Positions 20,087-30,374 of a DNA stretch of 64,000 nucleotides are shown one piece after another. This DNA is from Ahaetulla prasina (Eukaryota > Chordata > Lepidosauria > Squamata > Colubridae). The stretch's first letter is position 1. Each line of letters opens with the position of its first letter. The stretch spans positions 20,243,020 to 20,307,019 of the forward strand of contig NC_080546.1 of assembly GCF_028640845.1 (NCBI RefSeq), read 5' to 3'. A program made the translations under genes and the position numbers. The notes under the pieces are model-generated. The model searched no databases. It was not told the DNA's origin and was given only the letters and a program-made list of their open reading frames with translations.

Positions 20087-20514
20087 TTTTAAATATAAAT
20101 TTATTTTTTATTTTTTTAAAAAAAATATACATCTATAGTGTGTGTATAAAGAGTTGGTTCTGAGTATAATCATATTAGTCCAATTTGCAATAACAGTATT
20201 GGTAATCTCGATCCCATTTATCAAATTTAAGTAATCCTCATTATATTATTCAAACATGCATAAACAAAAATCACCTAATTCCACATCTTTATGTCTATCT
20301 TCATCTGGTATCTTTCTTGTTCAGTCTAAGCATTTCTCTATTATATATGAACAAATTTGACTAGATATCATTTATATTGATCGAGTTCTCATTACCATTG
20401 TTAATGAACTCTATCTCATTAATTAAATAGTAATCCTCATTATATTATTTAAACATAAAAGAAAAATGCCTAACATCTGTAAACTTCTAATCTTTCTTTT
20501 ATTTTTATTCATTC
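20087..20514 (-). mobile_element. Retroposed 428-bp insert with 18-bp target duplication
   Basis: ACATAG-N-ATTTGAAGATT occurs at 20,069-20,086 and again at 20,515-20,532, an 18-bp direct repeat with one mismatch. The insert begins on the plus strand with T-rich sequence, the sign of a minus-strand poly(A) tail. That is the structure made by LINE target-primed reverse transcription. The body has no coding sequence I recognise and may be an L1 3' UTR. A block TAATCCTCATTATATTATT occurs twice inside, near 20,232 and 20,431. Confidence 0.7.
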
Positions 20515-20532
20515 ACATAGAATTTGAAGATT

Positions 20533-20775
20533 ATCTTGAGGCTGAAGTCAGTGCAAAATCCAGAGCCATCTTCTTGCAAGCAAGAGCTATCAGGGCCACC
20601 AAATAACAGGAGAATGGCTAGGCTCAAAAGTATAACTAAAAGTTCTGGTTTTAACCTATTATGTCCTTTTTGACTCATTTCCTATATATTGCTATACCTG
20701 CTGGACTACCAAATTCTTCCCTAACTGCCTTTAAGAGGGCAATTAAAACTAAAGCTTTCCTAAGAGCTTTTAATT
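20533..20775. other. Unassigned sequence
   Basis: Nothing recognised. Confidence 0.3.
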
Positions 20776-21005
20776 GAGCAACCAAAATCGGCTTTTGGTT
20801 ACTTTATCAAAAGGTAATTGGATTTTTCTTGGAGTGTTTTTTTTTTCTTTGAAAACATTTTGCTCCTTATCCAACAAGTTTCTTCTGTTCTTGAATGAGA
20901 AGTGAAATATTTTTAAAGAAAAGAAAACCCAAGAAATTTGCCTTTTGGAAAAGCATATTTGGAAGAACCATGATCTGGATGATTGAGAATCTCCATAAAC
21001 ATTTT
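20776..21005. mobile_element. Asymmetric foldback repeat, copy 3 (diverged)
   Basis: Short arm at the left (degenerate ATCGGCTTTTGGTTACTTTATC region), two inverted hairpin modules around 20,850-20,925, and a long arm at the right ending AACCATGATCTGGATGATTG and TCTCCATAAACATTT. Many substitutions, so older than the copies at 27.0 and 48.2 kb. Confidence 0.6.
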
Positions 21006-21007
21006 AA

Positions 21008-21262
21008 ATGGGGCTGGATAGCTCAGGCAGTAGAGAAGCCTGTTATTAGAACACAGAGCCTGCAATTACTGCAGGTTCGAGCCCGGCCCAAGGTTGACTC
21101 AGCCTTCCACCCTTTATAAGGTAGGTAAAATGAGGACCCAGATTGTTGGGGGGGCAATAAGTTGACTTTGTAAAAAAAATATATACAAATAGAATGAGAC
21201 TATTGCCTTATACATTGTAAGCCGCCCTGAGTCTTCGGAGAAGGGCGGGGTATAAATGTAAA
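21008..21262 (+). mobile_element. tRNA-derived SINE with L2-like tail, copy 2
   Basis: A tRNA-like head, GGATAGCTCAGGCAGTAGAG (A box) and GGTTCGAGCCCGG (B box), precedes GTAAAATGAGGACCCAGATT, as at 8,640. The tail is TTGTAAGCCGCCCTGAGTCT with GAAGGGCGGGGTATAAATG and an A-rich end. Pol III promoter boxes are well preserved. Confidence 0.8.
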
Positions 21263-22095
21263 AAAAATAAAAAATGAGCAAAACCAAGAAAGTTGATAAT
21301 GAACGTTTGATTTGAGAATGCTTTGATGGATTTTACAGTGTTTTGTAAACCAGTAAGAATCCTTAAGGAATTGGTAGTAGAGAAGTGCTATGAGCAGATA
21401 ATTACATTACATTTACCTCAGAAATGACTTCATCAGAAATACTAGAGATCTATCTTCAAATCTTCTGCATGAAAAATATGCCTTCTATTACTGAAATATC
21501 CTGTCTGTGGGTATTATGCTCTTTACTTTCCATCACACGTGATCATTATTTTATTTATTTGCTAACTAGCTAAATTATACAAATACTAATAATGCTTCCT
21601 TGAAGCTGAGTTAACATGGAATGAAACACTTAAAATTAAGATCAAAGGAAAGGTCATCCTTTAAGGAAAAAAGCCACAGGAATTTTTAGGTCAAAGATAA
21701 TTTTGCATATATTCCCATTACACTACATAGTAGTAGGCTTATTTTTAAATGCATTTTTTTTTCACTTTTCACTGTGAAACAATTACAAGTTAAGCATGCA
21801 CAAGTATCCCCAGCTCACTACTGGTCAGGTTTGCTCAAGCATGCTGAGAAGATTCTAAGACTGCTAAAATAAATAATGGCTTACTTGGTAGTTCTACCAG
21901 TTGTGCTCCATCTTTCTGTTGGTGCTTTCATCTGAAACTTTGATGAAATAATGAATGTACTGCTAGCAGTATAGCTAGTGCTATAGCTCAGAGAGGAGTA
22001 TACGCATGCACGAATACCAAATATTCTCAAAATCAATCCCTGGTATCACAAATTATGCATGAAATATATTTGACTTAAAATTTAGAAAACGTATA
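21263..22095. other. Unassigned sequence
   Basis: No gene or recognised repeat. Confidence 0.35.
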
Positions 22096-22103
22096 ACTTG
22101 TAT

Positions 22104-22309
22104 CGGGGTGAAATCCAGCAGTAGCAGAAATTTTGAGTAGTTCGGAGAACTGGCAAATACCACCTCTGGCTGGCCCCAGATTGGGGTGGGAATGGAGATT
22201 TTGCAGTATCCTTCCCCTGCCATGTCCACCAAGTCACGCCCACCAAGCCACACCACACCTACCAAGCCACACCCATAGAATCAGTAGTAAAAAATGGATT
22301 TCACCACTG
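22104..22309. mobile_element. hAT-like MITE (CAGTGGTGAAATCC family), copy 1
   Basis: The left end is CGGGGTGAAATCCAGC, the right end GGATTTCACCACTG. ACTTGTAT (22,096-22,103) and GCTTGTAT (22,310-22,317) flank it, seven of eight bases identical. The interior repeats CCAAGCCAC/CACCAAG units and is the reverse orientation of the copy at 28,460. Confidence 0.85.
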
Positions 22310-22317
22310 GCTTGTAT

Positions 22318-23220
22318 CAAGAAAGTAACGGGAAAGAATAGGTTAAGTTGCCTTGATCCAGATAAGGCACACTTTTTATCAGTTCTGCTTAAATACTTAG
22401 TTTGCAGAGTCGTACAAACATAGATGCACTAAGCTAATATAAAAACAGTGAAGTTATAAACGTCAATCTTTCCCCCCTCCCCAGTTTGATACTTTTCATA
22501 GCAGCACCAGTCATACACCGTCCGAAAGTAAATAGATCAATAATCCATTTAATGCAATCATCCCCGTGTGTTAAATAAACTCTCCTTCTCCTACTCCAAA
22601 AATTACAACTTGGCAGCAACTGTTAAAGGGTTGCTGAGGGCCATAGCCAAGGCCTTAGAAAGTGCTGCTGTTTTATCTGAGGATGGCAATTGGTTTATAA
22701 TACGACGACATTACTATACATGTGGGAATCTGTTACCAAGTAGTACAACAAGTTTAAGATCATCCAGGGCATAGAAGCTCTTATTTATACTTGTTGACCT
22801 TTAGCCTGGTTAAATTGGAAGAAGTAAATTGCCAGGGGTAAATTTTTGTGGTTTATAAAGCATGAGAAGTACTGAATCTGCAAATGTTTCTCTAATTACT
22901 CTAGCCATGTTGTGTAATATGCATACTGACTTGGCCAGTTGCGAGTTCTGGCAAAAGTAACGTTCATTTAACATCCCCATTACTTGCAAATGCACAATAT
23001 TCACCGCACTTACAACAGACCAAAATCCTCATAACACTATAAGAAATATTTTCATAATGCAGGGGATAAAGTTCTAGAACAGCCACCTATTCAGAGTTGC
23101 AATACTGCTGCACCCAAGGATCAGTCCGAACAATAATAATGCCAAAATGATGATACCTGGGTTGGGATGTCATGACGCAAACATTGTTCATTCAACGTTT
23201 TCATTGCAACAATGCAGCCA
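22318..23220. other. Unassigned sequence
   Basis: No gene or repeat family recognised. This stretch has average base composition and several short frames on both strands, none with a recognisable motif. Confidence 0.35.
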
Positions 23221-23475
23221 AGTTCAATGTTGTTATCCATTCAGTTGTGTCCGACTGTTGGCGATTCTATGGGCCAGGTTTCTCCACATCTTCTGATTTT
23301 GCACTGTTTCTTTTAATTGTTCTGTGCTCTGGCTGGTTTCAGCTTGGATGGTCTCCAGCCGCCATGTTCTTTGGCAGTGTCCTGGTTTTCCTTTTACCAC
23401 TAACTCTTCCAAGCACAATTGCCTTCTCCAGTGAATTCTTCCACATGACATGGTCAAAAATTTGTATAGTTATCC
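23221..23475 (-). mobile_element. Probable RTE/Bov-B-related LINE 3' fragment
   Basis: It contains CATTCAGTTGTGTCCGACTG and TTGCCTTCTCCAGTGAATTC, in the same order and orientation as TCATGTCCGACCC and CTTCTCCAGTGAGTCC in the Bov-B fragment at 47.4 kb. Diverged. A 74-codon minus-strand frame exists but shows no intact domain. Confidence 0.55.
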
Positions 23476-23585
23476 TTAAATAACTTTTCATCCAAAATAA
23501 TCTGAGAATTTGGACAACATATGATTATCTGCTGTCACAGGGTCCTTTTGTCTATATCCAATTCAGTGGGCTCCACACCCTACAG

Positions 23586-23697
23586 CAGGGGTCTCCAACC
23601 TTGGTCCCTTTAAGACTTGTGGACTTCAACTCCCAGAGTTCCTCAGCCAGGAGTTGAAGTCCACAAGTCTTAAAGGGACCAAGGTTGGAGACCCCTG
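23586..23697. mobile_element. 112-bp palindromic hAT-like MITE
   Basis: CAGGGGTCTCCAACCTTGGT at the left and its exact complement at the right, with near-perfect arms over almost the entire length (ACTTGTGGACTTCAACTCC and its complement). The exact 8-bp duplication CCCTACAG is at 23,578-23,585 and 23,698-23,705. No transposase. Same family as 49,923 and the half copy at 13,358. Confidence 0.95.
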
Positions 23698-23705
23698 CCC
23701 TACAG

Positions 23706-24151
23706 GACCCTCTCCAGATTAGCTGGTCTTTAAGCAACTCACCCACATACTCCTAGAACCCTTCAATGCCAACTGCTCCATAACCACCATCAGACCACAA
23801 CAGTGTGCCACACCCAACTGCTAAGCAATAGGGTTGGCTAGGGGAGAGGTCTTAAAAGATGCTAGTTTATCTCAGGCAGCTCTCTCATCTGGTTGCTTCC
23901 AAATAGGTTTATTTTGGTACATGTATTAAAATATGTCTAGCTTTAACTCAAACATTTGGTGGAGGCTATGACAATTTGCACAACCAACATTTTTGCCTCA
24001 GTTTTATCCTTTTTTGTTCATAATAATTTTGTTCCACCATTACTTCTTACTTTACAAGTTTTGTGGGTCCGATATTTGATATTTCTTAATGAACTCCTAA
24101 ATAACAATAGGGATTTTTTGTAAAAAAAAACAACAACAACAAAACCCCACA
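23706..24151. other. Unassigned sequence
   Basis: Nothing recognised. Confidence 0.3.
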
Positions 24152-24159
24152 CCTTATAC

Positions 24160-24918
24160 CAGTGGTCACCAACTGGTGGTCCGTGGACCACTGGTGGTCT
24201 GCAAGAAAATTTTGGTGGTCCGCAGAAAAATTATTCACATTTTTTATATTGCACTAAATCAGGGGGCCTCAAACTAGAAGCCCTGGGCCGGATACGTGCA
24301 ATGAATGTTTGTGTTGCTACAGAGAGTCTCCCCCTTTGGGGTCTTTTTGTGTGGGTCAGAGGGGGGGCAGAAATTCTGACTTGGGGTCTGCTTCAGCCTT
24401 CTGATGCCAGGGATTTAGGCAAAGGCTGGAGGGAAGCATTTCTGGTGGCGAAGAGCTGGAGGGCCTCGTTCCAGTGGGACTGCCTCATGGCCTGGAACTG
24501 GCTGACCATCTCAGCCCACTGAGACTTCAGTCACCCATACCTGGCCTTGCACTCTATAGGTTTTCCCTCTGCTTGGAAAGCCTATGCTCATAGTCCTCAG
24601 TGAGGTGCTTCTGCTGAGCCTCCTTCTCGATCCAATTTGAACTGAGCTGTTTTGCCAACTCTTTCACATGGTGGCTGCTTAGCTCCAACACCTGCTTCCT
24701 ATTGGGGCCCTAAGGAGCCCGGGCGGGCAGGCGAGGAGTGGTGAGTAGAGGCTGCCAAGGCGCCCCTCGACGTGAGTGACATCAAGTTGGCCACACCCAG
24801 CCAATCACTTGACCACATTGCCACGCCCACCCAGCCGGTCATTGGGCAGATCATATTAGTGGTCCGTGGGATTTAAAATTATGAATTTAGTGGTCCCTGA
24901 GGTCCGAAAGGTTGGAGA
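24160..24918. mobile_element. hAT-like transposon with a second hAT-like end inside
   Basis: The outer element starts CAGTGGTCACCAACTGGTGG and ends with GGACCACT/GTGGTCCCTGAGGTCC-type sequence and AAGGTTGGAGA. CCTTATAC flanks both sides (24,152-24,159 and 24,919-24,926). The last bases of the right inverted repeat are missing. At about 24,260 a different end, CAGGGGGCCTCAAACTAGAA, begins, suggesting a nested or composite element; its partner end was not found. Internal frames look non-coding. Confidence 0.65.
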
Positions 24919-24926
24919 CCTTATAC

Positions 24927-26224
24927 TCTGTTTCTTTTTTTATTCTTCTTTTGCTCCTTCCTCCACAGGTTATCTCCAGCAAATCTCAATTCTTCATGAC
25001 ATCCCAGTGACATTTATAATTCAACTCATTTCTAGACTAGACTTTCAACGCTACCTACCAAATCCTCTACTCCATTTTCTTCTTTTGGAATTACAACTGG
25101 CCCATGTATATTGTTCTCTGTTTCTATTTGTTTCATGGTTTTGCACGTCCATATTTGTAGGTCCATATTTATTTGAGTTTATTTAACCAACTTCTTGGTT
25201 TAGTATCAAAGCTATGGGTGATCAAGAAGAGAAAATAGCATATTGGCAAGAAAGTGGAAATTTCTGAAGGAGAAAAGGAAATCAATGCAGTGTCCAAATA
25301 GATTTTCTTTTTTTTACATTACTGAGAAGATTGAGAAAAGGGGTGAGTTTAAAATATGCAAATAGCATACAGAAGAAGGATTTGTTTGTTTTAAACTACC
25401 TCAGAGAATGAAACATTTCTACATGAATATGTTTGACAACCCATAATTATTTTTTTGTGAGATGCTGAGAGTACAGTTGAAGAAAATTTGTTAATATTTT
25501 TGAAGCATATCATCAGCTATAATAGGTTTTTTACCTCTTCTTACTTGCATTTTTTTAAGAAGAAACAGAAGAAACAAACAAAGTATAATAAAGGTCACTC
25601 ATTTCTTTCCTTAGTCCTCCCACATACCCTGTCTTATTTTTTTCCTAACAAAAAAATCTGTGATAACAGTCATTTCAGGTAATTGAACAATTTAGTATTG
25701 AACTAGTTTCTTACCTTAGAAAGGGACCTTGGAGGGTTATTTGTAAACAACAGCTGACTTCTTCACTGAACCTAATGGAGTTATTATAGTGTGTTATGCT
25801 GAATGATGATCTATTTTAATTCCTGCTATGGCCCTTTTTCTACACTTGAAATAGATCCCAGAAATTCAATTCAAATTTGGAAGCATAATCATTGGAAATG
25901 TAATGTCTTGGTAAAACATTGCTTCAGCTCCTGGCTCACTAGATTGGGTACAAAAGACTCTAGAATTTTAAGTTCATAAAGGCATGTGTGGATTGTTTTA
26001 GGCCTTGGCTGGGGTGAAGGCCTAATTGCAGGTGGAGAATTCCTTACTTCTATGACATTTATCTATTTCCAAATACTATAGACAACTTGGTAGCTAATCA
26101 TAAACCATAGAGTTTGTTGGGAGTGCTGGGAATCATGGAATGTCCTCCATGTTTCTCCATTCTCCAAAGAAATTCCAACTTCAAGGCATATAGTTAAATG
26201 TAGACATGACTTTTTTCCCTTCTT
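24927..26224. other. Unassigned sequence (about 1.3 kb)
   Basis: No gene or recognised repeat. Confidence 0.35.
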
Positions 26225-26415
26225 TTTATGATCCTGTAATCCTGTAATTCAGGATGGAGTTGGGGCAAACGAATGAAGCTGAGCATTTACTGGCTGGATG
26301 CCCTTCCTGACACCTACATGGAGTTCACAGCAGATATTTTTTCTTTGCACCCTGATTGAACTCTCAACCGTCTGAGTAGGAAGCAAGTGTCTTTACCTCT
26401 AAGCCACCACACCAC
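26225..26415 (-). mobile_element. Probable tRNA-derived SINE
   Basis: On the minus strand the right end reads GTGGTGGCTTAGAGGTAAAG (A-box-like) and, about 30 bases on, GAGAGTTCAATC (B-box-like). The remaining body, with GGCTGGATGCCCTTCCTGAC on the plus strand, is a family I cannot name. Confidence 0.5.
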
Positions 26416-26972
26416 TCAAATGTAGACATGAATATTTTGTGTAAAGTATGTCTCAATCTGATTTTTCTTAGATTTTTCTACAGAGCACAAAGACATATAA
26501 AAAGCCTTGAAACTATGATGTTCCTTCATTTGTCTTTGTTAAATCTGGGTAGCTTGATAGCTTTTATAATGCCACCGCTGCTAATTCATTTGTCATGCCC
26601 AGCAATAGTGTCTAATATCTATATTGTTATGACACAATAGAATGGAGTAAAGATCTTTGTTCTTGATCAGCATATATCATTTTCCCAAATAATACCTAGA
26701 AATTAATCAAAACTCGCATGCTTTGTACATGTGAGAGTTCTTGCATGTTTCCTGCAAAGTCATCTTCCTTATCTCTGCAGCATGGTATCAAAATTATTGC
26801 ATTACTTTCCTTGGAAATCCTATAACTAGGTATAGGTTGTGATGGCAAGCATTGGTACAAGCAATCGTCAAAAGTCAAGCTTGACTTGATTTGAAGGTAT
26901 CTAAAATGATTTCTCTTTCATACGGTTATCTAACTGTTAGATACAAAAGCATTTCTAACATTAATGTGTACA
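26416..26972. other. Unassigned sequence
   Basis: Nothing recognised. Confidence 0.3.
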
Positions 26973-26981
26973 AAAGCTTAT

Positions 26982-27495
26982 CCCAACGGTGGGTTGTTGT
27001 TGTTTTTTCAAGGGGTAACTAGACTTTCTATTTTTTCTTGGAAGATATTTCACTTCTCATCCAAGAAGCTTCTTCAGCTCTGACTGAATGGTGGGAAATG
27101 GAAGGATTTATACTCCTTGCTGACAGCTGGTCATTTGCATTCTTTTAGCAGGTGTCATCAGGGTCACCTGAGTGGTGCAAATGAGTGTGGAGCCTTCTTG
27201 GAACTGTTGAAAGGACTGTGTTGTAGATTGAAGATAGATAATGTTATATCCCTCGCCCCCTGTTGAGAGAGGGCTGTTCAATTTTGACATAAATGGCCTC
27301 TTTAACCCCTCTTTCAAACCAGTGATCCCCTCTAAATCCTTCCATTCTCCACCTTCCAGTCAGAGCTGAAGAAGCTTCTTGGATGAGAATTGAAACGTCT
27401 TCAAAGAAAAACCAGAAAGTCCAGTTGCCTCTTGAAAAAAGCACCTTTGGGACAACCATGACCTGGATCACTGAGAATCTCCATAGACATTTACT
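26982..27495. mobile_element. Asymmetric foldback repeat, copy 4 (most complete)
   Basis: Short arm at the left (CCCAACGGTG, degenerate), minus-strand hairpin module at about 27,045-27,080, then a central section with CAGCTGGTCATTTGCATTC and about 200 bases of unique-looking sequence. The plus-strand module is at 27,366-27,400 (CTGAAGAAGCTTCTTGGATG then GAAACGTC). The long arm on the right contains GACAACCATGACCTGGATCA and ends at CATAGACATTTACT. AAAGCTTAT flanks it at 26,973-26,981 and 27,496-27,504. A 9-bp duplication that differs from copy 6 (12 bp) is unlike any cut-and-paste superfamily with fixed length. Confidence 0.75.
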
Positions 27496-27658
27496 AAAGC
27501 TTATGTTTATATATTTGTAGGCCTTGGCTAAGTAATTCATTCATTTTGTTTGACTGTTCACAATCAAGCAGGCTAATAAGAAACATACTCTATGAGAGAG
27601 ACATATACATTCAGATCAGCCCTATATAGCTTTTAGAAATGTTAAATTACAATATTTA

Positions 27659-27900
27659 GAATAGAATAGAATAGAATAGAGCAGAGCAGAGCAGAGCAGA
27701 GCAGAACAGAATAGAATAGAATTCTTTATTGGCTAGGTGTGATTGGACACACAAGGAATTTGTCTTTGGTGCATATGCTCTCAGTGTACATAAAAAGACA
27801 AGATACATTCATCAAGAATCATAAGGTACAACACTTAATGATAGTCACAGAGTACAGATAAGCAATCAGAAAACAATTTGAACAATTTCATACATTTGAA
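27659..27900 (-). mobile_element. CR1/Rex-type LINE 3' end with (AATAG)n(AGAGC)n tail, copy 2
   Basis: An AATAG array changes to AGAGC and back (27,659-27,720), then TTCTTTATTGGCTAGGTGTG and the shared 3' UTR follow as far as about 27,870. 5'-truncated, no coding part. Confidence 0.75.
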
Positions 27901-28378
27901 GTCAAGAAATTTCTATCAGAGATGGAACCTGGCAGCGATACTGTCTAAAAGAAATGATATAGGTTATGCTGAAAGTTGAATCAAAGGATATATGCTACAG
28001 GAACTCGTAACTCATCTGCAAATTATATAATATGCAAAATTCCAAAAAGAGTAGTACAAAAACTTGAAATCAACCCCTGTAATCTACAGCAAGCTAGCAG
28101 AAAAAAAATATATAGTTAACATCCGACCTTACTCTTTAAACAACAATAGCAATGACAAAGAATTTGCCATATATATGGGAAAGAGAGCTGTCTCTAACTA
28201 GAAAGATGAGACACTATCTTGGGCTGATTAGATACAGTAGAAGTGTTGTTTTTTTAAAAATCTAACCCTTTATTACAATCAGTGACCAGATGTCGGTACA
28301 ATTCAGCAACAATATTACAAGGGGGAAAAGGGAATAGGATAAAAGTATGTGGACAATTTATACAAATGAGATATAAAT
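27901..28378. other. Unassigned sequence
   Basis: Nothing recognised. Confidence 0.3.
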
Positions 28379-28380
28379 TA

Positions 28381-29172
28381 CAAGTGGTTCTCAATTAATG
28401 CCCACACATTCAACAACTCTTCAACTTGTGATGGGTGCTGAATGAGTGGTACTTACGCCCAGTGGTGAAATCCAATTTTTTTTACTACCGGTTCTGTGGG
28501 TGTTGCTTGGTGGGCGTGGTGTGGCATGGTGTGGCTTGGTGGGCGTGACTGGGGAAACGATACTGCAAAATCTCCATTCCCACCCCACTCTGGGGCCAGC
28601 CAGAGGAGGTATTTGCTGGTTCTCCGAACTGCTCAAAATTTCCGCTACCGGTTCTCCAGAATCTGTCAGAACCTGCTGAATTTCACCCCTGCTTACGCTC
28701 AAAGGTCCAGCCACTACATCATTCCCATAACCATATGATTATGATCTGAATATTTGGCAACCACCCCAGATTTCTGACCATTACAGCATCTTGTGGTCAC
28801 ACATGACTGCAAATTTGCAATCTTCCTTGCTGGCTTTCTAAAAGCAAAGTCAATGGGGAAGCTGGCAGGAAGTTGAAAGTCACAGTCATGTGGAGACTCG
28901 CTGAATGATCCAGGGCAATTCTCTAAACAGCCTGGTTGGTTAAGTGAATTCCCCGTTGACTTTGCTTGTCAGGAGATCGCAAAAGGTGACAACAGCAACC
29001 ATCATATATATATATATATGAACCAGTTGCCAAGCATCTGAATTTTGATCACGTCGCCATGGGAATGCTGCAAAGGTTGTAACTGTGAAAAATGGTCATA
29101 AGTCATTTTGTTCAGTGCCTTTGTAACTTTGAATGGCCACTAAATGAATTGTTGTAAGTCGAGGACTACCTG
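28381..29172. mobile_element. TA-flanked MITE (Tigger/pogo-like ends), hosting a hAT MITE
   Basis: The left end CAAGTGGTTCTCAATTAATG is a decayed CAGGTAGTCCTCGACTTACG; the right end GTAAGTCGAGGACTACCTG is well preserved. TA borders both sides (28,379-28,380 and 29,173-29,174). Inner blocks (TGGCAACC, GTCAATGGGGAAGC) recur at 41.6-43.3 and 55.3-55.5 kb. The hAT element at 28,460-28,691 inserted in it. The superfamily call rests on the TA sites and the end sequence. Confidence 0.6.
28460..28691. mobile_element. hAT-like MITE (CAGTGGTGAAATCC family), copy 2
   Basis: The ends are CAGTGGTGAAATCCAATTTT and GAATTTCACCCCTG. CTTACGCC (28,452-28,459) and CTTACGCT (28,692-28,699) flank it, seven of eight identical. 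The interior has GGTGTGGC/GGTGGGCGTG repeats. Confidence 0.85.
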
Positions 29173-29202
29173 TATATCTGGGTATGTATGGTCTTTTTCT
29201 TC

Positions 29203-29343
29203 TTTTTCTTTTTCTTCTCTCTCTTTCTCTTTCTCCCTCTCTCCCTCCTTCCATCCCTCTCTCTCCTTCCTTCCCTCCCTCTCCCTCTCCCTCTCCCTCC
29301 CTCTCTCCCTCTCCCTCCCACTCTCTCCCTCTTTCTCCCCACC
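29203..29343. repeat. CT-rich polypyrimidine tract
   Basis: About 140 bases of almost pure C/T in CTCC, CTTT and CCTT units. Frames rich in S/L/P/F across it are artefacts. Confidence 0.9.
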
Positions 29344-29660
29344 TCTCTGTGTTTGTGTGTTAAAATCTATTCTCTTCAGTATAGAACTTATTTATATATT
29401 AGATGACCCACAGGGGGGGCAATTTAAAAAAGTATTGAAGCCACATCAGTCATGTATATAATAATAATTATCGGATTAGTGATGTATGTATCACTGATTA
29501 ATATGCATTGTGAGTGTTTAAGTAAACTTCAGCAGAGGCTTCTTGGTTAAACATATACATTTTAAAATCTTATTTAGTCTGAAGATAGGTGATCTTATAA
29601 CAATGATATAATATTGGTGATTTTGATTAAATAAAGCTTGCCATATTTTAAACCTTTAAA
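29344..29660. other. Unassigned sequence
   Basis: Nothing recognised. Confidence 0.3.
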
Positions 29661-29665
29661 TTAAC

Positions 29666-29853
29666 TGTTAGGTTTGGGTATTGACGAGGCAGGAGACCAG
29701 GTTAGTGACAACAGCTCTTTAATATAGTGTGACCCAGCAAAACTCTGGAGAAAAACCTCTCCTTATATACACTTCAGCCTGAGGCTGCATCCAATCAGAA
29801 ACGAGATATTTCCCGCCTAAAAGTCCCGCCAAAACTTACAGTAATACATTACA
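29666..29853 (-). repeat. Gypsy 3' LTR
   Basis: 188 bp, TG...CA ends (plus strand TGTTAGG...TTACA). Same sequence as the LTR at 34,056. Confidence 0.95.
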
Positions 29854-29874
29854 CTCCTTCCCTCCCAGAAGGCA
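29854..29874 (-). promoter_or_regulatory. Gypsy polypurine tract
   Basis: The minus strand reads TGGGAGGGAAGGAG directly before the 3' LTR. This is the expected plus-strand primer site for LTR retrotransposon DNA synthesis. Confidence 0.8.
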
Positions 29875-30374
29875 CTTTGCCAATATTTGCATATTACTTC
29901 TCTACGTAGTCCTGCAGGTACGTGGGGCGTCTCCTGACTCTCCCGGACCTGCGCAGTTCACTTTCTGGAGTTGAGTCGAGCTTGCCGGAGGGACTTTTCG
30001 TTCCTCTGAGCTCCTCCTCCCGGCCATCCGGCCCTGGATTATTCGCCGGCTCGGACCTGCTGTCCTCTAGAGGGACCGGAGGGTGTCGCTGGACCTCGCC
30101 TGACTCAGATAAGTCTCTGTTTGGTCTTTGCTTACGCTTTCTGTTTGTTCTCGGCTCCAGTCAGCTGTGGGGTTAATTAAATCATAGTCAGGGCTGTTCT
30201 CGCCTAATTCTGCCTTATCGCTCAATCTGTTTCTTAATTGATCTATGTGGCGCCCAGATTCTGCCATCGTCTAGTTCCACTAGATAAGATTTGGGGCCCG
30301 CTTTGTCTATGACTATCCCCTCTTCCAGTTAGGGCCGTCGCTGTAATTATGTGCCCACACCGAGTCTCCTATGT
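29875..30374 (-). other. Gypsy 3' internal region after integrase
   Basis: GC-rich sequence between the integrase C-terminus and the polypurine tract. Short frames rich in S/R/P occur on both strands. It probably covers the end of pol and a short non-coding segment. No envelope-like membrane segment seen. Confidence 0.5.

Noticed and set aside
29144..29461. Serine/leucine/proline-rich frame
   Set aside because: Translation of the CT-rich tract with short unique flanks.
29854..30374. Envelope gene making the Gypsy element an errantivirus-like agent
   Set aside because: Only about 500 bp of internal sequence remains after integrase, with no signal peptide or transmembrane segment visible.
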